From the NCBI GenBank assembly GCA_964016875.1, contig OZ024718.1:45299906-45363905 (forward strand): a stretch of 64,000 nucleotides of DNA. The letters run 5' to 3'. Each line of letters begins with the position of its first letter. Position 1 is the first letter of the stretch. This document shows, piece by piece, positions 24,086 to 33,932 of this stretch. The DNA is from Fallopia convolvulus. Taxonomy: Eukaryota; Streptophyta; Magnoliopsida; Caryophyllales; Polygonaceae. The notes under the pieces are model-generated. The model saw nothing but the letters and a program-made list of their open reading frames with translations. It had not been told where the DNA came from and searched no databases. The translations under genes and the position numbers were made by a program.

Positions 24086-25928
24086 ATCGAATTCTCCCCA
24101 TCTTTTTAGTTGGTTATTTAGGTTGGCTTGAACTCCGTTGATGCCTTCCTGTAACCCTTGTACCCATGATGGTGGCTCTTGATAGCTTGGAGATCGATAT
24201 GGTGCAGGTCATCTATCCGGTGGGGGCGCTGCATAGTTGGGATTCGGGTTTTGGTTGCCCCACGTTGGATAATTGTTTGACCGGTCAAAATTACTAGGGT
24301 GGTTCCTGTATGGGCCTCTCATATAGTTCACTTCAGCATATGTCTCAGCGGCTCTTACCTGTTCTATGTTAGTGCAAGCAGAAGTAATATGGGTAGAAGA
24401 GCCACACTCTTGACAAGATTAAGAGGATTTCAGAAAACTTACCTGCATCTTCAGGCGGTTGACCTCGTCTTGCAGAAATTGATTTTTGACATTGGGGTCA
24501 ACATCTTCCTTGTTAGGCATGTAGAGACGCCTCTGGGGCTGGGGAGATTGCTGGGTACCATACATGGCATCAGTTAGACAGCTTGTCCAACAATTCCCAT
24601 GCAGCCGTGGCTTCCATCTCTATAAAACCGCACGTTATATGCGTGTTGATGCGGTTATTTGTTTCTGCATTAATACCCTGGAAAAAGATTTCTTGGAGCA
24701 CATATAAAGGTTGCCCATGAGTAGGGCATTGTCTAAGCATTTCCTTAAATCTTTCTCATGTTTCAACAAAAGTCTCATTAGGCAGCTGATGATAGGAGGT
24801 GATGTGCTTTCTCAACTCCGTTGTCTTGGCAGGAGGGAAATTTTTTGTAAGAAATTGATCATACAAATTCTTCCAAGTCCTGATAGACTTAGGAGCAAGG
24901 TTATCAAGATCGGGATTCTAGGTTGAATCGTTGGAGGTCTTTTGGATCGAATCGTATGATCGGATCGCTGAATCGTAAGATCCTACATTATAACTAAAAG
25001 TATGCAAGAATAACCTAATAGATTGTATATTTTGTTCTATATGAAGTAAGAAAATGATGAACCTTATTAATTTGATTATTAAAAATGTTGTATGATGGAC
25101 TAGTCAACTATTTTAATGGAAATTATACGTTAATCATAAAATTATTAATAATATATAGTTAAAAGTGTCATTTTATAGGATCGTTAGAATCGTTTGTAGG
25201 ATCGTTAAAATCGTATGTAAAATGGGGATCGGATCGAGATTGTATTCTAAATCATTTAAGAGCCTACTCCAATAAGATCCTACTTGGGATCGTGGATCGT
25301 TTCACATATTATGGATCGTAGGATCGCTAGAATCGTAGAATCGGATTGGGATTCTGATAACAATGCTTAGGAGGTAAGCTCTCCAACCAGCTCAGGGCCT
25401 TTCAAGTAAGAGACCATCTAAAAGCTTTTAGCAGAACATATTCAAGTGAGACACCTTCAGCAGCTATGGTGTCATATAAATCAAGGAAATTCTTACCATG
25501 TTCCATAGGGATATAAATTGAGACTTAATCTCAAGGAAATTCTTAACAGTAGGTTTCCCTTCAAACTGAGCCCGTTTAATTAAGGATATAAATTGAGACT
25601 TAATCTCAAAAGGTTTCTCTATCTCCGGTAGCACAATTGGAGACTCTGGCACCTTCAGTTCTGGGTGCATATATTGCTTGGCATTCCTCAGATAGGCATT
25701 CAGCTCTTCCTGTAAACGAGCATTGTTGAGACGTTTAGCCTCGGCAGTGGCGGCATCTCGATCGGCTTGTAGCGCCTCCATCCGCCTTTGGAGTTCCTCC
25801 ATTCGTTGAGCCATCTCTTCCTGTGTAACCATGGCTTGGTTTTCTCTGCGTCTACGGTGCAGGGAGCGTTCGGGTTCTGAATAATAACCGGTGTTGTCAA
25901 ATTCAAGCCTTCGACGTCCAGCTGGCAT
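24086..25928 (-). pseudogene. gag of element B, interrupted by a MITE and an internal duplication
   Basis: It starts at 25928 (MPAGRRRLEFDNTGYYSEPER), with a coiled-coil-like N terminus. The core is broken in two ways. Near 25470-25560 a short block encoding EIKSQFISL appears twice in scrambled order, probably a template-switch error, and the frame is lost. A 470-bp MITE sits at 24896-25365 between the codons for SLPP and the following KSIRTW region. Further on, the zinc knuckle (CQECGSSTHITSAC) near 24370-24410 is preserved. No full-length Gag can be made. Confidence 0.85.
24896..25365 (-). mobile_element. hAT-like MITE (470 bp) inside gag of element B
   Basis: The insertion is flanked by the exact 8-bp direct repeat cttaggag (24888-24895 and 25366-25373). 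The corresponding uninterrupted gag in element A (near 1530) has a single copy. The ends form an imperfect terminal inverted repeat: CAAGGTTATCAAGATCGGGA on the left against CATTGTTATCAGAATCCCAA on the right. The 8-bp target duplication and the CA...GTTATCA ends fit hAT-derived MITEs. The interior is AT-rich, with many GGATCG/GAATCG motifs and no ORF. Orientation is arbitrary. Confidence 0.88.
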
Positions 25929-26019
25929 ACGCTGAGAAAACAAACAAAGAAAACGAAATTAAAACAAAAAACGGGGCCGGGCTATTCCCAGACCCAAGAT
26001 AAACAAACGAACTGTTGCC

Positions 26020-26037
26020 TCCCCGGCAACGGCGTCA
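26020..26037 (-). other. Primer-binding site of element B
   Basis: On the minus strand it reads TGACGCCGTTGCCGGGGA, three bases inside the LTR. It differs from the tRNA-Asp type site of element C by one G-to-A change. Confidence 0.85.
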
Positions 26038-26040
26038 ATT

Positions 26041-27555
26041 TGTTGACGGGTGTATTCTTGACTAACTGGACAACAAATAAATTTATAAGTCAAGACCCCG
26101 CTGAGTATAGCGAATTCAGGATCGTTCCACGGGAAGCACTGTTGTTTGTCTATCAACTACTAAAAATGAAACAAAGCAAAACAGAACAAAACACCTACTA
26201 CCAACCTCGTTAACGACTTTGTCAAGGTCGTTAACGAACCTGGATACACTACCAATACAGATTAACGAATAAAACTCAAGTTCGGTACCGAGGCAACGAA
26301 TCTGAATAACGAGTATATTGAAAACAAACTCAATTAAGAATAAAAACCTAGGACAAGGGTTACCACAACACTGTCATGCATATAAACTCGTAAGAAGATA
26401 AAGATCATGCCTTTAAAAAGATAAATTCATCAACTTTCGCCGATTAACAAGCAAATCAATCAATTCTCATAAATCAATTCACTCAATCACTTGTTTTGGA
26501 TCCAAAGCTCGAAACTTTCGTTATCGAACAATATCAACTTTCAAGTTAATAACTTTCTCTCTCGATCAAGTTAAAAACTCAAATTACTTCGACTATCGTC
26601 TAGGCATAAACTCAACAAGCAATCTAAAATAGATAAAAGGCATTCAACACATCAACTTACTCATCAAACATGCATAACTATGCCGGGTTTCAACCCCGAC
26701 CCTAGATAGGAAAACTACTCACTACTCATAGTAATAAAGTAAACAACTTCAATAAGAGAAAACATTGAAAACAGAACAACCTTACTTGAAATTACTAGGA
26801 AAAATATCGTCTTACAATATCCCGAAGAAACCGAAAACAAACAAGTCAATAACGAGCAAACAAATCGATTAACGACCCAATGCTTCTCTTTCGATCGACC
26901 TTGGCTCGATGATCTTCTCACTCGATTTCTCTCGTGTCGGCTCCCCTAGAGAAATTCGTCCTCTGTCTTAACCCCCCTATCTAAGCTAGAAAAGAAGGGT
27001 ATTTATACTAATAAAGCTATCTAATAAAAAGGCTAGAAGATAAAAACTTACCTAAAAGATAGAAACTTACTCTAAAAAGATAGAAAGATAACCTAGAAAG
27101 ATAACAAGACATAAAAACATAAAATATAATAACCCTAAGACTCATTAAAAGCCCTACCAACACGGAATTATCAAGATAAATTTCCGCACAGGGTCGGTAG
27201 ACATCACAAAGATCTCTCGAAAAATTCTATCTCTAAGCCTCGTTAACGACCCTTTACAGCCTCGTTAACGAGTCTGGATTTGCTCTTCTTCAACTCTTCA
27301 ACTCTAAAAAACTTGGACTTCAACTTCTTATCTTCATATTTTCCATCCTCCACCATAGTACTCCAATTCAGCTCCAAAAATCACTCTTTCTTGCTCAAAA
27401 CCTACAAAAAGACACAAAACGGAGTAGCTTCCATACTTTTCACAAAATAAGCAAACTCATCCAAAAACACACAAAACTAACTCTAAAACTTACTAAAACT
27501 AAACTAAAAAAACTAAGAAAATACACTAAAAACTAGATCAAAAACATGAATATGA
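26041..27555 (-). repeat. 5' LTR of element B
   Basis: It is 1515 bp, the same as its partner. Its plus-strand right end reads ATATGA where the partner has ATATCA, so the terminal dinucleotide has mutated. Palindrome pairs are at 26207/26228 and 27240/27262. The target duplication acttc follows at 27556-27560. Confidence 0.95.
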
Positions 27556-28329
27556 ACTTCCATGTAGCATTGCCTCCAACGCTCCTTCTAGTACCGCAAC
27601 CGCCAACTATCGGAGTCATTGTTGGGACAGTTGTTTTGGTTTCTCTATTGATTTTGTGCTATTTCTCTCCACTTAATCTTATGAATAAGGCATAGAAAGA
27701 GACTTTAGCGTAATTAGTGTTTTTTAAATGCGGAATAGCAAGAGACTTTAGTCGACTTAGTTATTTTCAAATGCGACATAGCGAGAGACTTTAGCCGACT
27801 TTTCTTTTCCGTGTTGCATTGCTTAAGATCTTATACGAACATCCTACTTTGACATTGCTTAAGACTTAGCCAGTGTAGTCTTGACCCAAAAATACTACAG
27901 TGTTATCAAGAGGTGATTCAAGATTTATTTCCTACTATTCCAAGTAGGGTGTCGAAATGAGTCACCTTAAACAAACAAGGCTGCAATCATCGATCCTAAA
28001 GTCCACTACTAGCTTATGGTGCGCGAATTTAAGGACGCGCAAACGGACAAAATAAGCCACACCAAGAGGAGGAGGTTCGATGTCGGCCACATAAGTAAAG
28101 ATCTTTAGGAATGTGTCCCAGAAGTTTCCCCGCACCCATCTAAAAAAAACCCGAAGGCCAAACATCGCACACTTCCAACTAAGATGGAAAACACCCAACA
28201 TTGAGATCGTAGGCGAGAGAGGTTGCAAGGCCAACATTTCACACTTCCAAATAAGATGGAAAACACCCAACAACACGATCCCATGCATGAGAGGTTGCAA
28301 GACTAAATATCGTGAACGCTCAAATTAGC
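27556..28329. other. Unassigned sequence with short tandem repeats
   Basis: I recognise no gene. A loosely repeated GAGACTTTAG(C/T) motif occurs at about 27690-27800. A 73-bp unit is present twice in tandem at 28154-28299 with the start of a third copy. The first 100 bp adjoining element B were contiguous with 13445-13513 before B inserted. Confidence 0.5.
28154..28299. repeat. Two-copy 73-bp tandem repeat
   Basis: Units 28154-28226 and 28227-28299 share AAGATGGAAAACACCCAACA and GAGAGGTTGCAAG. A third unit begins at 28300 and diverges at once. Confidence 0.75.
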
Positions 28330-28465
28330 GTGGCTGCCCCTTAAGCCAATCAATGGTCACCCCCTCTTCGACCAATAAAGGACCGCTTCTCTCTTGACCA
28401 ATCAAATGATGACGAATCGATTATCCCACATCGGATTAACATGAAAATCTCTCCTCCCAAATATC

Positions 28466-28473
28466 TATAAATA
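28466..28473 (+). promoter_or_regulatory. TATA box of the Tat-like LTR remnant
   Basis: TATAAATA followed by GGGGAGGAACGCG, with the plant LTR-type motif CCCACATCGG about 40 bp upstream. Confidence 0.5.
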
Positions 28474-28644
28474 GGGGAGGAACGCGAATGCTGCAAGGGG
28501 TCGAAAGACAACTCTAACTTAAGATCTAACTTGCTCGCAGAGATCGACATGTTGAAACAATCATAAAGACCGCGCTATAATCCTAGAAAGGTCAATACAA
28601 AGACCTCAAGTCATGAAAGAGAAACTTACACGTATCAGTACGAA

Positions 28645-28869
28645 GATCTTGAATAATCCGAAAATTGTAATATCGAATCTCATTTGTAAGATTTCGAATA
28701 ATCCAAAAGTTATAATCTCGAATCTTAGTAGGAAGATCTTGAATAATCTGAAAGTTGTAATCTTGAATCTCAGTAGGAATAGCTCGATTAATTCGAAAAT
28801 TGTAATCTCGAATCTCAGTATAAAGATCTCGAACAATCTTAGAGTTGTAAGCCCGAATCACAATTATAA
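28645..28869. repeat. 45-bp minisatellite, five units
   Basis: Five head-to-tail 45-bp units start at 28645, 28690, 28735, 28780 and 28825, each built like GATCTTGAATAATC...GTAATCTCGAATCTCAGTA. A partial unit precedes the first. Since 45 is a multiple of 3, the block is open in several frames and yields repetitive translations, but there is no other coding evidence. Confidence 0.88.
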
Positions 28870-29007
28870 TAAAAGTTAGGGTATCTTTTTTCCATTCTAA
28901 TAATCTCATGCCTCGATATTAATGCTAGCTTATTTCGGGTTTCAACAATGCCACTTTCTGTTGGAACTTTTTCACCATAAGCAGATTTCCAACAAATAGA
29001 ATCTTGT

Positions 29008-30045
29008 TTTCTTTTAATCTCGAATGGCTTGCCCAAACAACTTCTTCCTTCTCCATCCGGACAACATGCCCGACACCCAAGAATGGGCCAACGGTGCGCC
29101 TCAGCCAGGTTGGCCGTACGGCCTCCCCCGGGGTGGACGTACAATGCTCCGCAGAATCCGTATCTCTTCCAGGGTTACACAAACCAAGGTGCGGCCACCC
29201 CAAACTCGTATCTTTTTGGGACACGTGGGGCGGTGTCCCACTCACCCAAACCCCTTCCTGGGTTATGGGAAGTCTCAACAAGGTTATATCCCTATACTTA
29301 TCCCGGGATACAAACAACTGCATCCAGAGTATGTGCACCGAGTATGTCTCGGGGTATGAACCAGGGTACGAGGCGTTGAGGATTGAACAACATGTTGAGT
29401 CAACCAACGGTTCTTCAACGTTGTTACGCTCCTAGGATCCTATGAAATATAGCGACGGTCGTGATCGCGGCGTTCGGAAAGATCCGGGATGGCAGAACCG
29501 GAGGACAGGCATCGCCATAGTGTGGAAGGGGGTGTCTTCTCCGTGTTCGTTGACGAAATCCAAAGCGAGCTAATGCTTGTAGGCTTTTAAAAGCCTCAAA
29601 TGGGGTTCTATGATGGGACCACGGACCTCGAAGAACACTTCAAAATCTTCACCGTTCAAATGAATGTCAACTCATACAATGACGAGATCTTATGCCACAT
29701 GCTCCTAACCACCCTCGAAAAGGCTGCAATGACTTGGTTCATCAGCATTCGATCCGGAACCATCTCTTCGTTCGCCCTACTGACTCAGGCCTTTGTTGTG
29801 CACGTTAGTGGTTTGATGAAGCGCAAGAAGAACATGCGCGGTCTTCGCGAAGTCGAGTAGGGTGAGGAGGAAACATTGGGTTCCTTCTTCACGAGGTTCA
29901 CAACCGCGATGGCCGAGATCTCGCATGTCGATGAGGCGTCGGTGCGAGATACCTTGATGGGGAATCTATTCACCGTGTCATTCAAGAATTATATCTTCTT
30001 AAAATCCCCAAAGACGTATGACAACCTCTACTCCCGAATTACTGC
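29008..30045 (+). pseudogene. gag remnant of the Tat-like element
   Basis: A Pro/Tyr/Gly-rich N-terminal stretch (29029-29379, with QNPYLFQGYTNQG) is followed by the gag core from 29600 (FYDGTTDLEEHFKIFTVQMN, LLTTLEKAAMTWF, LLTQAFVVHVSG) to a stop at 29858-29860. The reading continues beyond the stop with ETLGSFFTRF and EISHVDEASVRDTLMGNL. Frames change several times. Confidence 0.75.
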
Positions 30046-30049
30046 CTAG

Positions 30050-31014
30050 GTGTATGCCGAGGATGCAGCGAACCAGAGTTCCAGGCCTAGAACCGAGAAG
30101 GAACAGGCGGTCGAGGCCAAGGGCAAGTCTAAGATCGCCGCATCACCCGCGAAAGACGCGTACATGACCCAAACTCAAAACCCCGCTAACATGCAACCTC
30201 AGGCAAAGCAGACCACCCCGAACAATAATGCGAGAAAGGGCTGGAATTGCTTCGGGGGCGGAATGCACGAATATAGAGGAAAGGGCCCCCTGTATCGTCC
30301 AAAAGACACCGAGTGCGAAAATCCAACAACTGGTGTGAATAACGTGCCACAAGGCCAAAATCGGGAACGAACCGACAACATTGAACAACAAACCTCTGCT
30401 AAACAAGCACGCTCAAGCCACACAGAGTCGTTCGATGGTTTCATCCACACCATCTTGGGAGGCCCCTCAGTCGTTGTCTCCAGCCAACATGCGAGAAAAA
30501 GGTACAAGTGGGAGAGTGACTATGACCCCTCGGTTTTCAGCGTTGATCAATCTTCGAGATCGCACGCGGGCTTGACCTTCACCTCGGAAGACACTAAAGG
30601 GTTACACATGCCGCACATTGACGCCTTGGTGATTCATACCCAACTCGGGTCTAATATGGTAAAGCGCGTCTTAGTGGACACGAAATCCTCTGTGGAAATC
30701 ATGTACTTCGACTCTTTCGAGCAATTATGGATATCTTCCACATCCCTAAAACCGTATACGGGGAAGTTGACGTCTTTTTCAAGCAACAAGGTGTATGTCG
30801 CAAGGCTCATCGATCTGTGGATGACTCTAGGACGGGTTCGACCAGGAGAACCGAAATGATAGAATTCACCGTGTTGAGGTTGCCATCGGTATACAACGCG
30901 ATCATCGGAAGAGTATTCTTGATGAAGTTTCAATCCATCGTCTCCATCTATCATTTAAAGATGAAATTTCCCGTTGAGAACGGCGTCGGTGAGGTTAAGA
31001 GCAACCAGGACGAG
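30050..31014 (+). pseudogene. Protease remnant of the Tat-like element
   Basis: A hydrophilic linker (30050-30600) leads to a retropepsin-like segment, KRVLVDTKSSVEIMYFDSF. The family active site is DTGSS; here Gly is replaced by Lys, which should destroy catalysis. Downstream, from 30855 in another frame, IEFTVLRLPSVYNAIIGR corresponds to the YNAILGR block that ends Tat proteases. A frameshift lies between them. Confidence 0.75.
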
Positions 31015-31085
31015 TAAAATGAACGAGGAAAGGGCAGATGCCGCAAACGTGGAGGTTGGGAAGTTGCTGACCGCATGGTTCATTC

Positions 31086-31400
31086 ATGAGGTTTAGTATC
31101 CCAAATGGATATCCAATGTGGTGTTGGTCGAAAAAAGCTAATGGAAAATGGCGCATGTGTGTCGATTTCAAGGATCTGAACAAGGCCTACCCGAAGGACA
31201 GCTATCCTCTGTCGTCGATCGACGAATTGGTCGATTCCACGTCAGGCACCTTTTGCTACAAGGCTGCGCGGTGCTAAGTTTCCTCGATGCATATCCCGGG
31301 TATAATCAAGTATTCATGGACCCCGAGAGGAGGAGGAAACAACGTTCATCACCCAACGCGACACCTTTTGCTACAAGGTGATGTCCTTCTGTCTATGTTG
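31086..31400 (+). pseudogene. RT fragment of the Tat-like element, scrambled
   Basis: SKKANGKWRMCVDFKDLNKA and SSIDELVDSTSG are clear RT blocks. Then the short string CACCTTTTGCTACAAGG, which belongs to the later TFCYKVM block, appears out of place near 31248 and again in its proper place near 31362. A misplaced copy has thus been inserted, breaking the frame. The rest of pol is absent. Confidence 0.75.
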
Positions 31401-31860
31401 GGTTCATAGTAATACAAGCAAGCAAATTGTTCGATGGAATGTCTAACAGAAACACAGGTATTGCTATGCTCTGCTTTCCACTACTCATTGACCTGTTTCT
31501 TTAGATGGAATTAAAAGCGCTAGTTACCATACCAATCATAGTTCTTAACACCATAGAAATCGCCATCTCTTAACATAAGAGACAATAATATAAATTAATT
31601 TTAGCAAAAAAATAGCCCATACATATTGAACCCCACTCCACATATATCGCAACTACATCTCTAGCTAGTAATGTGATCAGTCTAATGCGTGTGCAGGTAA
31701 AGATCTTTTTTTTTCCCCTTTATGTTTTAAAGAAGTTACGGTTACATTCTTGAACTACAACTCTGGCTCAAAGACCTCTAAAGCTAAATGGATACACTAG
31801 AGTCTACACAACACGAGTTCCATCTAACTGAACTACCTGGTACATGGGAATTTAAGCCAT

Positions 31861-32007
31861 CTATGCCGCTGGTGCATAATCATAACCACCATCGTCGTCG
31901 TCGTCGTCTCCTTCTATTGATGGAGTGAAGCTGTATTCACCACCATATGCAGCTTCATGGGTCCTGCTCAAAAGCAACTCAAGGGCCTCAGAGGTAAAGA
32001 GAGACAT
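31861..32007 (-). CDS. Small acidic protein, 48 residues, copy 1
   Basis: I do not recognise the family. It starts at 32007 and stops at 31861 (TAG). Parts: N terminus MSLFTSEALELLLSRT, a middle YGGEYSFTPSIEG, a run of six Asp, and a C terminus GGYDYAPAA. No signal peptide or membrane helix is seen. A paralogue at 50196-50336 keeps the start, the SRT motif, GGEY, the six Asp and the C terminus, although about a quarter of residues differ and the length differs by two codons without loss of frame. This is the pattern of a protein under constraint. A TATA box lies about 85 bp upstream and a G-box about 670 bp upstream. An Asp-Tyr pair near the C terminus resembles peptide sulfation contexts, but without a secretion signal that remains a guess. 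Confidence 0.72.
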   Translation of the reverse strand: MSLFTSEALELLLSRTHEAAYGGEYSFTPSIEGDDDDDDGGYDYAPAA

Positions 32008-32091
32008 TTTTTTCAAGTGTGTTTTCTACTTGTTTGGATATCTCAGAAAGACTAGTAAGTTGGTTATGGTCTTGGATTTGCAGGGTTGATG

Positions 32092-32102
32092 CTTATATAT
32101 AC
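32092..32102 (-). promoter_or_regulatory. TATA box of small-protein gene, copy 1
   Basis: AGTATATATAAGC on the minus strand, 85-95 bp before the start codon. The same element precedes copy 2. Confidence 0.6.
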
Positions 32103-32678
32103 TGTATACATACAGGAATTAGGAAAGAGTAAAGAACATGATATGTCAAACACATGGCTGCGTGTGAAGAATGCGGGTATCCTTAAGGCGCATGTGGTGA
32201 TCGGGTGCTCTTCTCAGGTGGTCCAGCCACATAAGCTTTCTGATGGAGGTTCAGAGACACATCACTCAGACAAATCTTCTCAAGTAGCTAAACCAAAGCA
32301 TCTTCCTTTATATTGTGGGGGTGCAAAGTTGATTCCTCCTGGCTAGTTTGATATCCTAAGATGTGACATGGCTCCTTTCAGAGGTGCAAGTAGTAGGTAA
32401 GTAATTGCTTGTCCTTGTTGATTAACAACATAATAAGTGGAAGCTCCCCGGCCGTATCATATAGAGTACTGTAAACTAAGCATCTGTACGTTTACTATGC
32501 AGCTAAGTAAGTTGGTGTATATGCAGCTTATGGTGTACTAATTGCTTGTCTTTGGCAGGACACAAGGCTACACATGGGGAATGTGTGGGATGCTCACTGG
32601 GAATTTTCAGGGCCAGATGCCTGATGGAGGCGTACTACGCTGTCCAGCCACATAGGATTTCCAATGCCAGCTAGGCGA

Positions 32679-32684
32679 CACGTG
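32679..32684 (-). promoter_or_regulatory. G-box (CACGTG), copy 1 upstream region
   Basis: It lies within GACACGTGGGC, directly next to a block (CCAATGCCAGCTA) that is also conserved upstream of copy 2. This is an ABRE/G-box type element. Confidence 0.5.
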
Positions 32685-32700
32685 GGCAAACATACACAAG

Positions 32701-33660
32701 TGGGCACAACTGTTGAATTGATACAATAAAAAGAAGAGCATCTTAGGTCTCTCTTCGTGTCCATTTGTTGTTGGGTCCTACGTACTCTTAAGGGCCCTTC
32801 CCATCTTATCGGACACAATTTTTTTTTTCCGTTTTCCGAATGGGTAGTGGTAGATATATCTTCATGGATGATAATATTAATTGCATATGAATTTTGTGTG
32901 GTCAAATTGTCTCTTGTGGATCTCAACGGTGGCTGCTTGCCATTGGAAAAGTCGCAACATTAAGGCAATTTGTTCATTTAGGACTTTGGAAGCTTCATTT
33001 CAGTTACATGTTTGCTTCTCATCTTGAAAGCAAATTTAGTTTCTTATTTTAATACTATATATATCGTCGTCTCATGCACGACTACTACTACTTGGATTTT
33101 AAAATTATTCTTAGACATGTTATAAGTATGTCTGATTTTGATCGAGATTAAAAGGATTAAATCAAAAATCGGACAAACTCTTATCTGATTTCTTATACGT
33201 ATTATTGTTGCTTTTGATTTTTTTTATTGTAATTGTTAGTAATTTTTCTTGTTCTACTATATTGTTTTTAGAGTATTAGAAAATATTCGAAATAGTCCTT
33301 TTGATCGTATTATTATCAGGTCCGAAATTTCTAATGGTGCCATTTTCATGGATTTTAGTCTTTTAAGTTCCAGCTTTTGGCTTAATTGCTCAAAGTATTC
33401 ACAATTCCAAGTTTCTCTAAATGGTGGAGAATTGCTCTCTTAATATTTATTATGTAGTGTAATTGATTACCTAATTATTTTTCCAGTTTATCAATTTAGG
33501 AGGTGAGGTTTATGACTTTGTATGATTGAGTTCATTTTAAAATCAGTGTTGATTTGGTTTGGTTTTCATAATGTGGAATTTACGTTGCTTGCGTATTCTT
33601 TTGCAATGGTTGACTGGTTCATGTTCATTATTATAAGCACGAGTTGAAAACCTAATTGGT
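32701..33660. other. Intergenic AT-rich sequence
   Basis: No gene or repeat structure seen beyond poly-T tracts. The open frames present are short and lack family features. Confidence 0.6.
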
Positions 33661-33740
33661 AGTCGATCTATTAGCTCAAATGGTAGAGTAATGTACTTCT
33701 GCATATTGACGTAGGTTCAAATCCCACATAAACTGTTTAT
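33661..33740 (+). repeat. tRNA-like sequence, possible SINE head
   Basis: A pol III A-box-like TTAGCTCAAATGGTAGAGTA (33671-33690) and a B-box-like GTAGGTTCAAATCCC (33711-33725) sit at tRNA spacing. The acceptor and anticodon stems do not pair well, so a functional tRNA is unlikely. A second B-box-like GTTCAAATCCC occurs near 33849. Confidence 0.45.
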
Positions 33741-33779
33741 AATGAAAACATGTTAACATGAATGAGGAAAAGCAAAATC

Positions 33780-33932
33780 ATAAATAGTGTTCTTTTGGTT
33801 CATAATAGTAGTTCTATTAGTTCATAATATTATATGTTGAAGTGCGTTCAAATCCCGCATAGACTATTTATTCATAAGGTTCATATCTCTTTGTTTCATA
33901 TTAATTGTTCTTTGGGTTCATGTTTTAGTAAA
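33780..33932 (+). repeat. GGTTCAT-rich repeat block, left part
   Basis: The short word GGTTCAT(A/G) or TTCATA recurs about every 20-50 bp. The block continues at 46345-46740; the two halves were adjacent before array D inserted. An inverted relative (ATGAACC words) lies at 53160-53620. Confidence 0.55.

Larger units (their letters stand above)
13519..27555 (-). mobile_element. Element B: full-structure Athila-like Ty3/gypsy LTR retrotransposon
   Basis: Two 1515-bp LTRs (13519-15033 and 26041-27555) are flanked by the 5-bp direct repeat acttc (13514-13518 and 27556-27560). In transcription order the interior has a primer site (26020-26037), gag, protease, RT, RNase H, integrase, a long leader, an Athila-type 3' ORF, a non-coding 3' region and a polypurine tract (15040-15049). 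It is a relative of element A in the opposite orientation, and it carries a MITE in gag. Stops and frameshifts in gag, pol and the 3' ORF make it non-autonomous today. Confidence 0.95.
28330..31400 (+). mobile_element. Decayed Tat-like Ty3/gypsy element
   Basis: On the plus strand an LTR-like promoter (CCCACATCGG, then TATAAATA at 28466-28473) is followed by a 45-bp minisatellite, a gag region, a protease remnant and a short RT fragment. The gag core (MGFYDGTTDLEEHF, TWFISIRSGTISSFALLTQAF) and the RT (WRMCVDFKDLNKAYPKDSYPL) are of the Tat group. LTR boundaries and the 3' half are not identifiable. It is much older than A, B, C or D. Confidence 0.75.
31470..32700. repeat. Ancient segmental duplication, copy 1
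   Basis: Gene, promoter and 3' flank match 49700-51270 in the same order and orientation: CCACTACTCATTGA and GCCATAGAAATC on the 3' side, the gene, the TATA box, and CCAATGCCAGCTA with CACGTG on the 5' side. Confidence 0.75.

Noticed and set aside
27552..27700. Short plus-strand frame with a hydrophobic helix (GVIVGTVVLVSLLILCYF)
   Set aside because: Its ATG is made by the mutated end of the element B LTR. Before the insertion the frame would continue into 13445-13518, but no start, promoter or homologue supports it.
29004..29435. Several overlapping long frames on both strands at 29.0-29.4 kb
   Set aside because: This is the Pro/Gly-rich N-terminal part of a decayed gag. Multiple frames are open because of composition, and none has its own family features.
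33661..33740. Functional tRNA gene
   Set aside because: A- and B-box words are present but the acceptor and anticodon stems do not pair, so it is listed only as tRNA-like.
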